From positions 1 to 43,267 of the forward strand of contig JAAANX010000042.1 in the NCBI GenBank assembly GCA_009909085.1: DNA of 43,267 bases, written 5' to 3'. The notes beneath the pieces are model-generated. The model was not told where the DNA came from, searched no databases, and saw only the letters and a list, made by a program, of their open reading frames with translations. The position numbers were made by a program, and so were the translations under genes. The first letter of the stretch is position 1, and each line of letters opens with the position of its first letter. The stretch comes from Cyanobacteria bacterium GSL.Bin1. Lineage in GTDB: Bacteria; Cyanobacteriota; Cyanobacteriia; Cyanobacteriales; Rubidibacteraceae. This document shows positions 25,543 through 34,920 of this stretch, piece by piece.

Positions 25543-25584
25543 ACGGGGATTAAGAGCGTCTCTGGCCATGATCCCGTATGTTTT
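25543..25584 (+). promoter_or_regulatory. Possible expression-platform hairpin before hupE
   Basis: ACGGGGAT (25543-25550) can pair with ATCCCGT (25571-25577) with one bulge, and is followed by atgtttt. It ends about 30 nt before the hupE ATG. It could be a terminator or a structure masking the ribosome binding site controlled by the riboswitch. The leader between 25279 and 25542 shows no credible gene. Confidence 0.4.
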
Positions 25585-25611
25585 AACTCTAATCATAAGG
25601 AATGAATCATC

Positions 25612-26322
25612 ATGAACAAAATTCTATCTGCCATTCAGACGAATGATGAACGGTTTTGGAAGCGCTTAACCATTGGTTTACTCGCTCTGATTGCTCTACT
25701 CAGCCTAGCGCAACCGGCGGTTGCCCACCATCCGTTTGCTGGAGAAGCGCCTAACAATTGGTGGGAAGGCTTTTTATCGGGTTTAGGTCACCCTGTAATC
25801 GGCTTTGATCATCTGGCTTTTGTCATTGCCAGTGGTTTAGTCGCTGCGAATACAAAGCGGGGTTGGATGATTCCTTTAGGCTTTGTCATGGCGGCAATAG
25901 CGGGAACCGGACTTCATTTGCAAGGGGTTAACCTTCCTCTATTAGAAGTGATGATTGCGGCTTCTGTGATAGCAATGGGCGGTTTTTTAGTCCTCTTCCA
26001 AAGTCATAATGTGGTGGGTGAAAGTAATCATAATAATCAGGCAGAATCCTTTAGTTATAGCCTTTTGATTGCCTTGGGCAGCGCGATCGCGGGAATCTTT
26101 CATGGTTATGCTTATGGAGAAGCGGTTGTTGGCGCTGAAATGACCCCACTGGTTGCTTATTTAGCCGGGTTTACGTTGATCCAACTGGGCATTGCTTTAG
26201 GAAGCTATAAACTGGCGCAAACATTACTCGCCCAAGTGAGCACCCCCAGCGTTCCGCTCACGCGATTAATTGGTTGTGGAATAATGGGAATGGGAGTCGT
26301 CTTTGTCACGTCTGTCATCTAA
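25612..26322 (+). CDS. hupE: HupE/UreJ-family membrane protein, probable cobalt (or nickel) transporter
   Basis: The 236 aa protein has a signal peptide ending QPAVAHH, then about six membrane helices. Metal-binding family motifs are present: HHPFAG after cleavage, GLGHPVIGFDHLAF (HPxxGxDH) and IFHGYAYGEA. HupE/UreJ proteins are secondary Ni2+ or Co2+ transporters. Location under a cobalamin riboswitch and next to cobW points to cobalt import for B12 synthesis. The start is ATG 25612 with aaggaatg upstream. The next gene follows 13 nt after the stop, with its Shine-Dalgarno overlapping the stop codon. Confidence 0.92.
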   Translation: MNKILSAIQTNDERFWKRLTIGLLALIALLSLAQPAVAHHPFAGEAPNNWWEGFLSGLGHPVIGFDHLAFVIASGLVAANTKRGWMIPLGFVMAAIAGTGLHLQGVNLPLLEVMIAASVIAMGGFLVLFQSHNVVGESNHNNQAESFSYSLLIALGSAIAGIFHGYAYGEAVVGAEMTPLVAYLAGFTLIQLGIALGSYKLAQTLLAQVSTPSVPLTRLIGCGIMGMGVVFVTSVI

Positions 26323-26335
26323 GGAGGTCAAGCTC

Positions 26336-26908
26336 ATGCCTGTTCCGTCCATTGCTTCTGGTTTGCTTGTTTGCGGTACAGTTCTCCTGCTAGCGCCCGC
26401 GAGTTGGGCAGGAGAACGTTTAGACGGAACCGTATTTTTTGATGCACCTCCCCGCTTGGAAGAGGCGAAAACCACCTTTAATGAAACCCAAATGCGAGGG
26501 GCAACTTACTATTTCACCCTCACCCTTCCCTCTCAAGCCGGTGAACCGCTGGGGAAAATAATGATTGAGCAACGGGGTGGGGTAGATGATATTCCCTTGC
26601 GCTTAGACCAAAGCACCGCCTTTGTCGGGACTGCTAGCGATAAACAAGAACCGATCGCGCTTGCAGATGTTTCCCAAAGCGAGAATAACCGTCAAATTAC
26701 CGTGCAACTTGAAACTCCCGTGACACCGGGAACCACTTTCACCATTGGACTGCAACCGAGAAAAAATCCCAGATATGGTGGTGCTTATTTGTTTGGGATT
26801 ACTGCCTTTCCGGCAGGGGATACCGTTCAAGAATTGTATTTAGGGGTCAGACGGATCCAGTTTTACGACCGTAGCAATGATTCCAATTTCCCAATGAGAA
26901 CTCGTTGA
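26336..26908 (+). CDS. DUF2808-family secreted protein
   Basis: From ATG 26336, preceded by a strong aaggaggtc at 26321-26329, the protein is 190 aa; a TTG at 26303 opens a longer frame but ignores that site. It begins with a signal peptide (LVCGTVLLLAPASWAG) and continues with the DUF2808 beta-rich domain: YYFTLTLPSQAGEPLGKI, GTTFTIGLQPRKNPRYGGAY and FGITAFPAG. The function is unknown; it should be periplasmic or outer-surface. Its position between hupE and cobW under a B12 riboswitch suggests a periplasmic part in cobalt handling, which is inference. Confidence 0.85.
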   Translation: MPVPSIASGLLVCGTVLLLAPASWAGERLDGTVFFDAPPRLEEAKTTFNETQMRGATYYFTLTLPSQAGEPLGKIMIEQRGGVDDIPLRLDQSTAFVGTASDKQEPIALADVSQSENNRQITVQLETPVTPGTTFTIGLQPRKNPRYGGAYLFGITAFPAGDTVQELYLGVRRIQFYDRSNDSNFPMRTR

Positions 26909-26913
26909 TTGTT

Positions 26914-26938
26914 AGCTCTCAGTTGAAGGGTGAGAGCT
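26914..26938 (+). promoter_or_regulatory. Intercistronic stem-loop before cobW
   Basis: AGCTCTCA (26914-26921) pairs with TGAGAGCT (26931-26938) across a 9 nt loop. No U-run follows, so a processing or stability element between DUF2808 and cobW is more likely than a terminator. Confidence 0.4.
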
Positions 26939-26978
26939 CAAATACAAAGAATATTCAGACAAAAAAATAGGAGTAAAT

Positions 26979-28034
26979 ATGGCTGCAAAAATCCCTGTCA
27001 CCGTTGTTACAGGCTTTTTAGGTGCTGGCAAAACGACCCTGGTGCGACATTTACTGCAAAATAATCAAGGACGCAAAATTGCCGTTCTTGTCAATGAATT
27101 TGGCGAAGTGGGTATTGACGGCGACTTACTTCGCAGTTGCCAAATTTGTGATGAGGATGAACAGACCAGTAATAATATTGTGGAACTGACCAATGGCTGT
27201 TTATGTTGCACTGTGCAAGAGGAATTTTTTCCCACGATGCAAGCCCTCCTCAAACGCCGGAATGATATTGATTGCATTGTTGTAGAAACGTCTGGGCTAG
27301 CGCTACCGAAACCCCTGGTTCAGGCATTCCGTTGGCCGCAAATTCGCAATGGTGCAACCGTAGATGGGGTGGTTACCGTGGTCGATTGTGCCGCCTTAGC
27401 CAGTGGGGCATTGGTAGGAGATTTAGACGCTCTCGAAGCGCAACGTCAAGCTGATCCCAATCTAGAGCATGAAACCCCCATTGAGGAGTTATTTGAAGAT
27501 CAACTAGCCTGTGCCGATCTGGTATTACTGACCAAGGCGGATCAAGTGGATGCGGCAACACGGAAAAAAGTTGAAAAGCGGTTGAAACAAGAATTGCCAG
27601 CAGGCGTCAATATTGTTCCTTGCTATAACGGGCAAGTGCCTGCCGATATCTTACTGGGCTTTAATGCTTCGGTGGAAGAAAACTTAGACAGTCGCCCTAG
27701 CCATCATGACCACGAAGAAGAACACGAACATGATGATGATATTAATTCGGTGCAATTGATTTTAGATGAGGCTTTTGAACCAAAACCATTAATGGAACGC
27801 ATAGAAGTCTTATTTAAGGAAGCGGAAATTTATCGTGTGAAAGGCTTTGTCAATGTTCCTAATAAGCCGATGCGTCTGGTTATACAAGGGGTAGGCAAGC
27901 ACTTAGACTCATTTTACGATCGCGCTTGGCAGAAGGATGAACTTCGCCAAACGCGTCTGGTTTTGATTGGACGAAATTTAGATGAAGGTCAAGTTAAAGC
28001 CAGCCTCCTGGAAGTTGTTCCTTCTCTCCATTAA
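26979..28034 (+). CDS. cobW: CobW, G3E GTPase metallochaperone for cobalamin synthesis
   Basis: The 351 aa protein shows all G3E landmarks: Walker A GFLGAGKTT near residue 12, the metal-binding NGCLCCTVQ (CxCC), VETSGLALPKPLVQAF and LTKAD (guanine specificity). A His/Asp/Glu-rich loop (SHHDHEEEHEHDDD, about residues 236-249) is followed by the CobW C-terminal domain. CobW is thought to deliver Co2+ to the aerobic cobaltochelatase in a GTP-dependent way. It is the last gene of the riboswitch group. Its TAA stop shares the tetranucleotide TTAA with the stop of the facing DUF4870 gene. Confidence 0.94.
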   Translation: MAAKIPVTVVTGFLGAGKTTLVRHLLQNNQGRKIAVLVNEFGEVGIDGDLLRSCQICDEDEQTSNNIVELTNGCLCCTVQEEFFPTMQALLKRRNDIDCIVVETSGLALPKPLVQAFRWPQIRNGATVDGVVTVVDCAALASGALVGDLDALEAQRQADPNLEHETPIEELFEDQLACADLVLLTKADQVDAATRKKVEKRLKQELPAGVNIVPCYNGQVPADILLGFNASVEENLDSRPSHHDHEEEHEHDDDINSVQLILDEAFEPKPLMERIEVLFKEAEIYRVKGFVNVPNKPMRLVIQGVGKHLDSFYDRAWQKDELRQTRLVLIGRNLDEGQVKASLLEVVPSLH

Positions 28035-28522
28035 CGATCGCGCCGGGCTTTAAATACGCGAAGGGTTAAGGGATAGAAATACATCTGTCCCTTTTTTGCT
28101 CTTACGGCGCCATTGGGTACCAGTGCTAAACTCCAAAATGTCGTTAGGATAGCAACACCCCGCCCTGCCCAATCAATCCCATTTATTACTAGTGCAATTG
28201 CGCCCAAAGAGCTGTTCACCTCAGCACCAAAAATGGCTAAATAAATAAAAAAGCCGATTACGCCGAGAAAAAACAGCACCAAACTATAACCCACAAGGGC
28301 AATCTGGAAATTGAGAGCTTCTCGCCCTTGGAAATCGACATATTCGGATTCTTCTCGCTTGACCAGCCAAATTAAACCGGGAACAATAATATTGATTAGA
28401 GGAATGGGAAATTCTAGCCAGTACAGTGGAATCCAAATCAAGCCCGCCAGATGACAGACGATTGCCCAACGGACTTCTTCTTGTGTAACTTTTACCATTG
28501 CCGTAACCAAGGAGTTACTCAT
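28031..28522 (-). CDS. DUF4870 (Tic20-like) membrane protein
   Basis: The 163 aa protein has about four membrane helices and the central conserved motif YVDFQGREALNFQIAL, which defines the DUF4870/Tic20-like group. These are small membrane proteins of unknown role in bacteria. The start is ATG 28522. It is co-directional with and 66 nt downstream of gshB, so read-through is possible, and overlaps cobW by 4 nt at the stops, leaving no room for a terminator between them. Confidence 0.85.
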   Translation of the reverse strand: MSNSLVTAMVKVTQEEVRWAIVCHLAGLIWIPLYWLEFPIPLINIIVPGLIWLVKREESEYVDFQGREALNFQIALVGYSLVLFFLGVIGFFIYLAIFGAEVNSSLGAIALVINGIDWAGRGVAILTTFWSLALVPNGAVRAKKGQMYFYPLTLRVFKARRDR

Positions 28523-28588
28523 CTGGGTGGGAAGGTTTTAGTTTCAGCCAGATTCACTGCTAAGGTAGCATGTCTCAAGCGCTAAGTT

Positions 28589-29554
28589 TTACCCTTTCTT
28601 TTGTTGTAACCATTCCATCACTTGCTGACCCAGAGAAACATTGTTCAGGCGGTCAATTTCGCGCACCCCCGTGGGGCTAGTGACGTTAATTTCTGTTAAA
28701 TACCCCCCAATCACATCAATCCCCACAAAAAATAAACCATCGGCCAATAAAGTAGGCGCGATCGCGCTACAAATTTCTCGATCTCGCCTCGTCATCGCTG
28801 CGGGTTCCACCCGTCCGCCCACTGCCATATTGCCGCGAAACTCGCCGCTAGTGGGAATGCGATTAATAGCACCAATTGGTTCTCCTTCTAATAAAATAAT
28901 TCGTTTATCTCCCTCTTTCGCTTCCGGGAGAAAGGCTTGAATCATTACAGGTTCTCGCCCATTTTGCGTGCTAATTTCAATTAAAGAATTAAGATTGCGA
29001 TCGCGCTTCTCTAAAAATAAAATTCCTTCCCCCGCTTTCCCGGCTAGCGGTTTTAAAACAGCACCCTCTTTTCGTTCCACAAACTCGCGAATTACTTTTT
29101 TATCTTCACTGACAATGGTTTCTGGAATCACCGTTGGAAAACGCATAGCATAGAGTTTTTCATTGGCTTTCTGCAACCCCTGCGGTGAATTAATCACTAA
29201 TGTGTCAGTTGGCGTTAATAAGTCTAAGATTTGCGTTGCATAAAGATAAGGAATCGTCACCGGCGGATCGGTGCGCATAAACACGGCATCCATCTGTGTC
29301 AGCGGTTGTAACTTCCATTCTCCACACTGATACCACTCTTTCTGTGCGACCCAATGGTTATCTTGCAAACTCACAGGAGTAAGGTGAATTCGTTGGAGTC
29401 GTGCCCAAGCTTGAGATTGGACAATGCTCAAATAAGAGGCGGAGGTTGTCCAGACTTCATGACCTTGGGCTTGGGCGGCTTCCATAAAAGCAACTGTGGT
29501 GTCATGAGTTGGATCAAGTTGGAACAGTGGATCAATAATAAAGGCAAGTTTCAT
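28589..29554 (-). CDS. gshB: Glutathione synthetase
   Basis: The 321 aa protein is a prokaryotic-type GshB with the N-terminal MKLAFIIDPLFQLDPTHDTT, MRTDPPVTIPYLYATQILDL, ATP-grasp elements KPLAGKAGEGILFLE, DKRIILLEGEPIGAINRIP and the C-terminal GIDVIGGYLTEINVTSPTG with metal-binding Glu and Asn. It adds glycine to gamma-glutamylcysteine using ATP, the final step of glutathione synthesis. Length and motifs are normal. The glutaredoxin gene 4 kb away would use its product, although the two are not in an operon. Confidence 0.96.
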   Translation of the reverse strand: MKLAFIIDPLFQLDPTHDTTVAFMEAAQAQGHEVWTTSASYLSIVQSQAWARLQRIHLTPVSLQDNHWVAQKEWYQCGEWKLQPLTQMDAVFMRTDPPVTIPYLYATQILDLLTPTDTLVINSPQGLQKANEKLYAMRFPTVIPETIVSEDKKVIREFVERKEGAVLKPLAGKAGEGILFLEKRDRNLNSLIEISTQNGREPVMIQAFLPEAKEGDKRIILLEGEPIGAINRIPTSGEFRGNMAVGGRVEPAAMTRRDREICSAIAPTLLADGLFFVGIDVIGGYLTEINVTSPTGVREIDRLNNVSLGQQVMEWLQQKKG

Positions 29555-30117
29555 CTTAATTGTTTAGCCAAGTTTCAGTTTGTAAAAGATTATTAGCAAT
29601 ACATCTTTCAATGATTGTTATTATTTCAAAATTGAACTGAAATGAGCAATTAATCGCGTCTTCATTGTTATTCTCAATACTTTTCCTTTAAGCAGGGCTG
29701 CTGATTCGATGAAAATAGACAAACGAAGGAAGTTAGACCCCCTTTTATGCTTCAGCTTTATTGGTGATTCTGATCAATTATTGCAGAGCTGATTGAGGAA
29801 TTTTTAGTAAAAAAAATTGACGAGGTATAAATAATGAAATAATTTTAGACAAGCGATACACTAGAGCTGATCCGTTCATGAATCGTGACTTGACTGGAAT
29901 AGAAAGTTTAAGTTGACTAGAGATGAATGACAAGTAATGCAACCGACTGAGCGCCCTGAATCAGTTTCAATTATTCTCAAAATTGTGATTTAAATTTTTA
30001 AGTAAAAATGATATTAATTACTAAATATTTAAAATTGCTATTAAAGATTTTAAGAACTTCCTCCCGCTAAAAAAACTGATCAAATCCATAAAAAATTAGG
30101 TCTTACTGTCTCAACCA
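29555..30117. other. Long AT-rich intergenic region between gshB and the hybrid kinase
   Basis: No gene is evident in 563 nt. It must hold promoters for the divergent gshB and kinase genes. One weak candidate on the plus strand is TTGACG (29817-29822) with TAATTT (29840-29845), 17 nt apart. HIP1 is absent. Confidence 0.4.
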
Positions 30118-33100
30118 ATGAAATTCCGTTCCTTATTTCCTGCCATTTCGCTGCGCTGGTTACTATTGGTTCCTTTTCTCATCCAGATCTTGGGGGTGGT
30201 GGGGGTAATCGGATATTTATCTTACTATAGTGGGAAAAAAGCGGTTGAAGAATTAGCCCATCAGCTCTTACATAAAACCAGTGATCGTGTTACGCAAACA
30301 ACCAATCATTATTTAGACAACGCTTATGATATTAGTCAGGTGCATCTGCCACTGGTCAAATCAAGATTAGCCAACTTTGATAATTTAGATCAAATCCATC
30401 GTTATCTTATCGAGGCCCATCAAGACTTTCCAGAGATTACCAACGTTATGTTTGGCAATCCTGAAGGCGATTTTTTAACCAGTCAGCGTTCGATAGATAA
30501 GGGAATCACTGTAGTTGAGCCAACAGATGGGCAGTTCCAAGCCGGACGATCTCAGGAAAATAATCCCAGAAAATTAGACCTTTATGCCGTAACAAAAGAT
30601 AGAAGGCTCGGGCAACATTTACAGACCATCGAGCAAATTGATGTGCGCGATCGCGCTTGGTATCGTCGTGCCGTGACCACTGGACAATCAGGCTGGAGTG
30701 AGCCTTTTTTCTTGGGAACCAGCAAAGCCCTGACGATTGATGCGTATACTCCATTTTACAGTCCATTTTCAGGGGATCTAGAAGGCGTTTTTGCTGTTAG
30801 TCTAAGTTTGGAAAAATTGAATGGGTTGTTAGTGCAACAAGCAATTGGTGATACCGGACAAGTTTTAATTTTGCAGCGGGATGGGTCATTAATTGCCAGT
30901 TCAGAAGGGAGTATATCTGCTTCTGTTACCTCTGTTCCTGACCCACTCCAACCCATCGCTCAGCAGTGGCTTCCCGGTTGGGAAAATGTCCATCTCCTAG
31001 TGAGTGCTGAGGCATTAGAAGCCAAGTTTGGTCCTTTAGCAGAGATTATGACGGCTCAAGAAGCATTATTGCGAGTTAATGGAGAGGATCAATATCTGCA
31101 CGTCATGCCATACCAGAATCAGTATGGGTTGGATTGGGTTATTGTTACGATTCTGCCGCAATCACAGTTAATGACAAGCATTGAGAGCAATCGCAAATAT
31201 ACTCTTATGATTGGCGGTTTAACGATTTTTACCGTGACAAGTTTCACCCTGACGATTACCTATTGGTTGATCAAAGCCCTGGAAAATTTGAGCGATGCCA
31301 GTCGCTCCATTGCCGAAGGAAACTGGCAACACCCAATTCCAGAAAATAGCAAAATCAAAGAATTCAATGCCCTTGCCAAATCCTACAACCGAATGAGTCA
31401 AGAAATTCAGCATAGCTACGATCATCTGTGCAGGACTCTAGAAGAAATCAAAGCCACTAATCAACGGCTCCAGCAATTTTTAGAAGCGATTCCAGTAGGA
31501 ATTGGCATTATTGATGCCCAAGGGAATCCTTGCTATACCAATCAACGCGCTGTGGAGCTTCTGGGGAAAAGGGCTGTTTCTCTCAAAAAGTTGTCAGATA
31601 TCTCAGAGGTTTATCAAATTTATCTTGCTGGTACGAATCAACTTTATCCCTATGAAAAATTAGCTCTGGTGCGAGCGCTGAACGGAGAATTCGCAAGTAA
31701 TAATGATGTGGAAATTCATTGGCGCGATCAGGGGAAGCACGTCATTTCTTTAGAAACCAGGGGAACACCCATTTATAATCAAGTAGGGGAAATTGAATAT
31801 GCCGTCGTCACATTTCAAGATATTACGGAACAAAAACGGTCTGAGCGTCAGCTTTGGGAATTATCAGAACGTTTGGAACTATCCTTAGCAGCGGGTCAAA
31901 TCGGTTATTGGGAATGGGACATTGCCCAAAAGACAATTTTTTGGGATCAGCGGATGTGCAATATTTTTGCGGTTACCTATCCCCTTACATCGGATGAAAT
32001 TCGGGCGATTTGACATTCTCGCCTCCATCGTGATGATCGCGATCGCGTTTACCAACGCTTCCATCAAGCAATTGCTCAACAAACAGCTTTTGATACCGAA
32101 TTTCGGATTATTCATCCCGATGGTAGCATTCACTTTCTTAAAACTTATGGCTTGATTCGCTTCGATCGTCAGGGTAATGCCCAAAGTATGATTGGGGTTA
32201 ATTTCGATATTACAGAACTCAAAAACACACAAATTGAGTTAGAACAAAAAAATGCCGAACTGGTGCAAGCCAATCGTCTCAAAGATGAATTTTTGGCAAC
32301 GATTAATCATGAGCTACGGACCCCCCTAAACGCTATCTTAGGGATGACGCAAGCCTTAGAACAAGAAGCATTAGGAGGTATGAATTCTCGACAACACAAA
32401 ACCATACAAGTGATTCAGCGAAGCGGTTCTCATTTGCTGGAAATGGTCAACGATCTGCTAGAACTTTCCAAAATTGAATCCGGGACAAAAGAATTGCACT
32501 ATACTCCCACCTCAGTTTTTGAACTCTGTCAATCTGCAACGACAATTGTTCAACCTGAAGTTCAGAATAAGCAACTGCAATTAGAAACCAAGCTTCCCTT
32601 GCCACTGCTCAAAATTTCAGTAGAAGAGCGATTGCTGCGCCAAGTCCTAATTAATTTGCTGAGTAATGCGATTAAATTTACTCCTAAAGGGGGCAAAATT
32701 ATCCTGGAAGTAAGGTTTCCGAGCTCGAAAGGAGAGCATTGGCTTAGCTTTGCCGTTTATGATACCGGAATTGGGATTGCTGCAGAGAACTTACAGAAAA
32801 TTTTTGAACCATTTGTGCAAATTGATAGTGCTTTAAACCGGAAATATCAAGGCACAGGAATTGGACTGTCTCTGGTGAAACAAATTGTGAAATTGCATGG
32901 TGGAGAAGTTACCGTAACCAGTCAAGAAGGCATCGGCAGTTGTTTTGTCTTTGATCTCCCTTGTGTAATTGCTAGTAGTGCTTTTGAAATTCAACTCAAG
33001 TCTTGGCACAACGGAGGAAAAGCCCCTGTCATTTTAGTGGTTGATGAACATGCAGGCAATTTAATGACAGTGAGTAACTACCTCGAAGCCAGAGGATATC

Positions 33101-33384
33101 ACTTGCTCTCAGCCCATAATCAAGAAAAGGCGGTGGCACGCGCTCGCTCCTCTTGTCCCGATTTAGTGATCGTCACTTGGGAAGGGCCTGATCAATATGG
33201 GTTAGAGATGATACAGACGATTCGTGAGCAAGGGGAATTGACAAGCACTCCGATGATCGCGATCGCGCCTCAGACCTTATCCGATGAGAAAAACTGGGAG
33301 ATAGAAGTGGCTCACGCTTTTAGAAAGCCCATTAAATTACAAGAATTAGCAAAAATAATCCAAGAAACCCTACATCATCTCTAA
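30118..33384 (+). pseudogene. Hybrid sensor histidine kinase interrupted by one in-frame TGA
   Basis: A single frame of 1,088 codons is broken only by TGA at 32011-32013 (codon 632). The parts on both sides stay in frame and form one protein: helix (15-33), double-Cache sensor (about 40-345), second helix (about 362-385), HAMP, PAS (about 460-575), a second PAS (about 585-710) containing the stop, HisKA with phospho-acceptor His731 in NHELRTPLN, HATPase with GTGIGLSLV, and a C-terminal receiver-like domain. In PAS_3 domains Trp is common at the stop position (TGG to TGA). In the receiver the phospho-acceptor Asp is replaced by Thr (DLVIVTW). A 3' gene from 32152 is not independent. Confidence 0.85.
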
Positions 33385-33401
33385 CCCTCTGACGATTCCT
33401 T

Positions 33402-33662
33402 TTAAGAACTAACCATTGGATCTAATTGACCTTCTTCTTCCAGGGCATACAGCTCATCACAACCGCCAATGGAGTTATCATCAATAAAAATTTGAGGAAG
33501 ACTGCGCTTTCCGTTGGCACGTTCTGCCATTTGCTCACGGGCTGCTTCATCCCCATCAATGGTGTATTCAGTAAAAGGAATATTTTTTTGAGTAAGTAGT
33601 GCTTTCGCTCGTAGACAAAACGGACAGGAACTCCAAGTATAAATCTCGACGTTTGCTGACAT
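33402..33662 (-). CDS. grxC: Glutaredoxin (dithiol, GrxC type)
   Basis: The 86 aa protein has the active site CPFC (Cys13, Cys16) in EIYTWSSCPFCLRAKALL, the cis-Pro segment RSLPQIFIDD, and GGCDELYALEEEG for glutathione binding. It reduces disulfides or deglutathionylates proteins using glutathione. CPFC replaces the more usual CPYC. The start is ATG 33662. It converges with the kinase gene with a gap of 17 nt and diverges from tenA across about 115 bp. Confidence 0.94.
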   Translation of the reverse strand: MSANVEIYTWSSCPFCLRAKALLTQKNIPFTEYTIDGDEAAREQMAERANGKRSLPQIFIDDNSIGGCDELYALEEEGQLDPMVSS

Positions 33663-33776
33663 AGACCAATTTGTAAATGTTAGAAGTTTGTGTCGCTTTT
33701 GATCTTAACTTGTTAAGCGATTAATCATTCAATCAGTTGTTAAAATCGACTTTAGCAACTGTAAGATTAAGAAACA

Positions 33777-34406
33777 ATGACATTCAGCCAAAAACTATGG
33801 CAGCAAAACCAAGATTTAGTTGAAGCCAGTCTCAACCATCCCTTTGTCCAAGGAATTGCTGATGGCAGCCTCGATCAGCGATGCTTTGCTTTTTATGTGG
33901 CACAAGATGCCTTTTTCTTAGAATCATTTGCTCGCGCTTACAGTATTGCTGCGGCTAAAGCCTTAGATTGGGAAGGATTTAATACCTTTCATCAATTGGC
34001 AGGAGGAGTCCTCGCAGAGCTAAATCTTCATCAAAGCTACGCCCAGCAATGGGGCATCGAGATCAAGGCAGTGACGCCTTCTGTTGCTACCCGCCGCTAT
34101 ACTGATTTTCTCCTAGCAACAGCTTGGGGAAGTGAAGTCGGTCTAACCGCTTGTGCCATGACGCCTTGTCTGCGGCTGTATTATTTTCTTGGTACCCAAC
34201 TCGCTCAAAATCAAGCTGAGACTCACCAATATAGCGATTGGATTAAAACTTACAATGATGCTGAGTTCGGTCAACTGGTCGCTACCTTGGAAAGCTTAGT
34301 TGACCGGTATCTGATTAGAGAGGAAAAAGGTAACAGCACCTACCGTTATGCTTTGCAGTGTGAAAACGAGTTTTTTGCCGCTGCTTGGAACTTGCAATTC
34401 CCTTAG
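33777..34406 (+). CDS. tenA: TenA-family thiaminase II-like protein
   Basis: The 209 aa all-helical protein has FAFYVAQDAFFLESFARAY and MTPCLRLYYFLG, where the Cys aligns with the catalytic Cys135 of Bacillus TenA. ENEFFAAAW holds the C-terminal catalytic Glu. This makes it a TenA_C member. TenA_C enzymes hydrolyse aminopyrimidine derivatives of damaged thiamin for reuse in thiamin synthesis. No other thi genes are nearby. The start is ATG 33777; the stop overlaps by 4 nt with that of a small facing gene. Confidence 0.88.
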   Translation: MTFSQKLWQQNQDLVEASLNHPFVQGIADGSLDQRCFAFYVAQDAFFLESFARAYSIAAAKALDWEGFNTFHQLAGGVLAELNLHQSYAQQWGIEIKAVTPSVATRRYTDFLLATAWGSEVGLTACAMTPCLRLYYFLGTQLAQNQAETHQYSDWIKTYNDAEFGQLVATLESLVDRYLIREEKGNSTYRYALQCENEFFAAAWNLQFP

Positions 34407-34606
34407 TTCATCTCTTCCCATTCCCTTAAACGATTCTGTTGTATTTGATCAAGATCGGGCGTGGGCAATAAGCTGACAAAAAACTGATTTATTTCACTTC
34501 GGGCACGATAGCTTGTCGCAGCTAAAGGTTGGGGTAAGAAAAAATCCCCTGCTGAAATAAAGATGATTGTTAGAAGTAAAGTCAGAGTCAATGTTTGGCA
34601 ACGCAT
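34403..34606 (-). CDS. Small secreted peptide of unknown function
   Basis: From ATG 34606 (with aaaggtg upstream) the product is 67 aa; a GTG at 34618 would add four. It has an N-terminal signal sequence (LTLTLLLTIIFISAGDFFL) with a likely cleavage after PLAA, and a mature peptide of about 35 residues (RARSEINQFFVSLLPTPDLD). I do not recognise it. Stop codons with tenA interlock (TTAG), and the ribosome site plus clean signal peptide make it a credible gene. Confidence 0.6.
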   Translation of the reverse strand: MRCQTLTLTLLLTIIFISAGDFFLPQPLAATSYRARSEINQFFVSLLPTPDLDQIQQNRLREWEEMN

Positions 34607-34618
34607 GACAAAATTCAC

Positions 34619-34920
34619 CTTTTTTTAGTGGCTGACAATACAATTCTAGGTATTAAAGATAAAGTAAGCTGTTATTTAGATCACATAAAGTTTCTTGTTT
34701 ACACTGTAAAAAATTGCTTTTAATAACTACCCATTCTCTTCCTCTTTGTTAGAGATCAATCAGCGTTAGGAGAAAGGATTTAAGCATTCATTACCCAGAA
34801 AAACAAGATTTTCAGCTTCCCTTGTAATTGTAATATTAACTACATTTCTTTGTTGAGATTACAATTTTAATGTGATATAAAACAAAATATTGATTGTTAT
34901 AAATTACACATTAAAAATAA
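34619..34920. other. AT-rich intergenic region
   Basis: No gene is apparent. It carries the promoter for the small minus-strand gene and the downstream region of ndhD. The composition is strongly A/T-rich with several TATAAA-like sites, none clearly better than the rest. Confidence 0.35.

Noticed and set aside
25399-25596. 65 aa minus-strand ORF in the riboswitch leader
   Set aside because: It is antisense to the leader RNA, with no domain or ribosome site.
32152-33384. Separate histidine kinase gene starting at 32152
   Set aside because: It is in the same frame as the upstream part; only one TGA separates them and the PAS domain continues across, so it is one broken gene.
30118-33384. TGA read as selenocysteine or as a reassigned codon
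   Set aside because: No other in-frame TGA occurs in neighbouring genes, no SECIS-like hairpin is evident right after the codon, and Trp is expected here in PAS domains.
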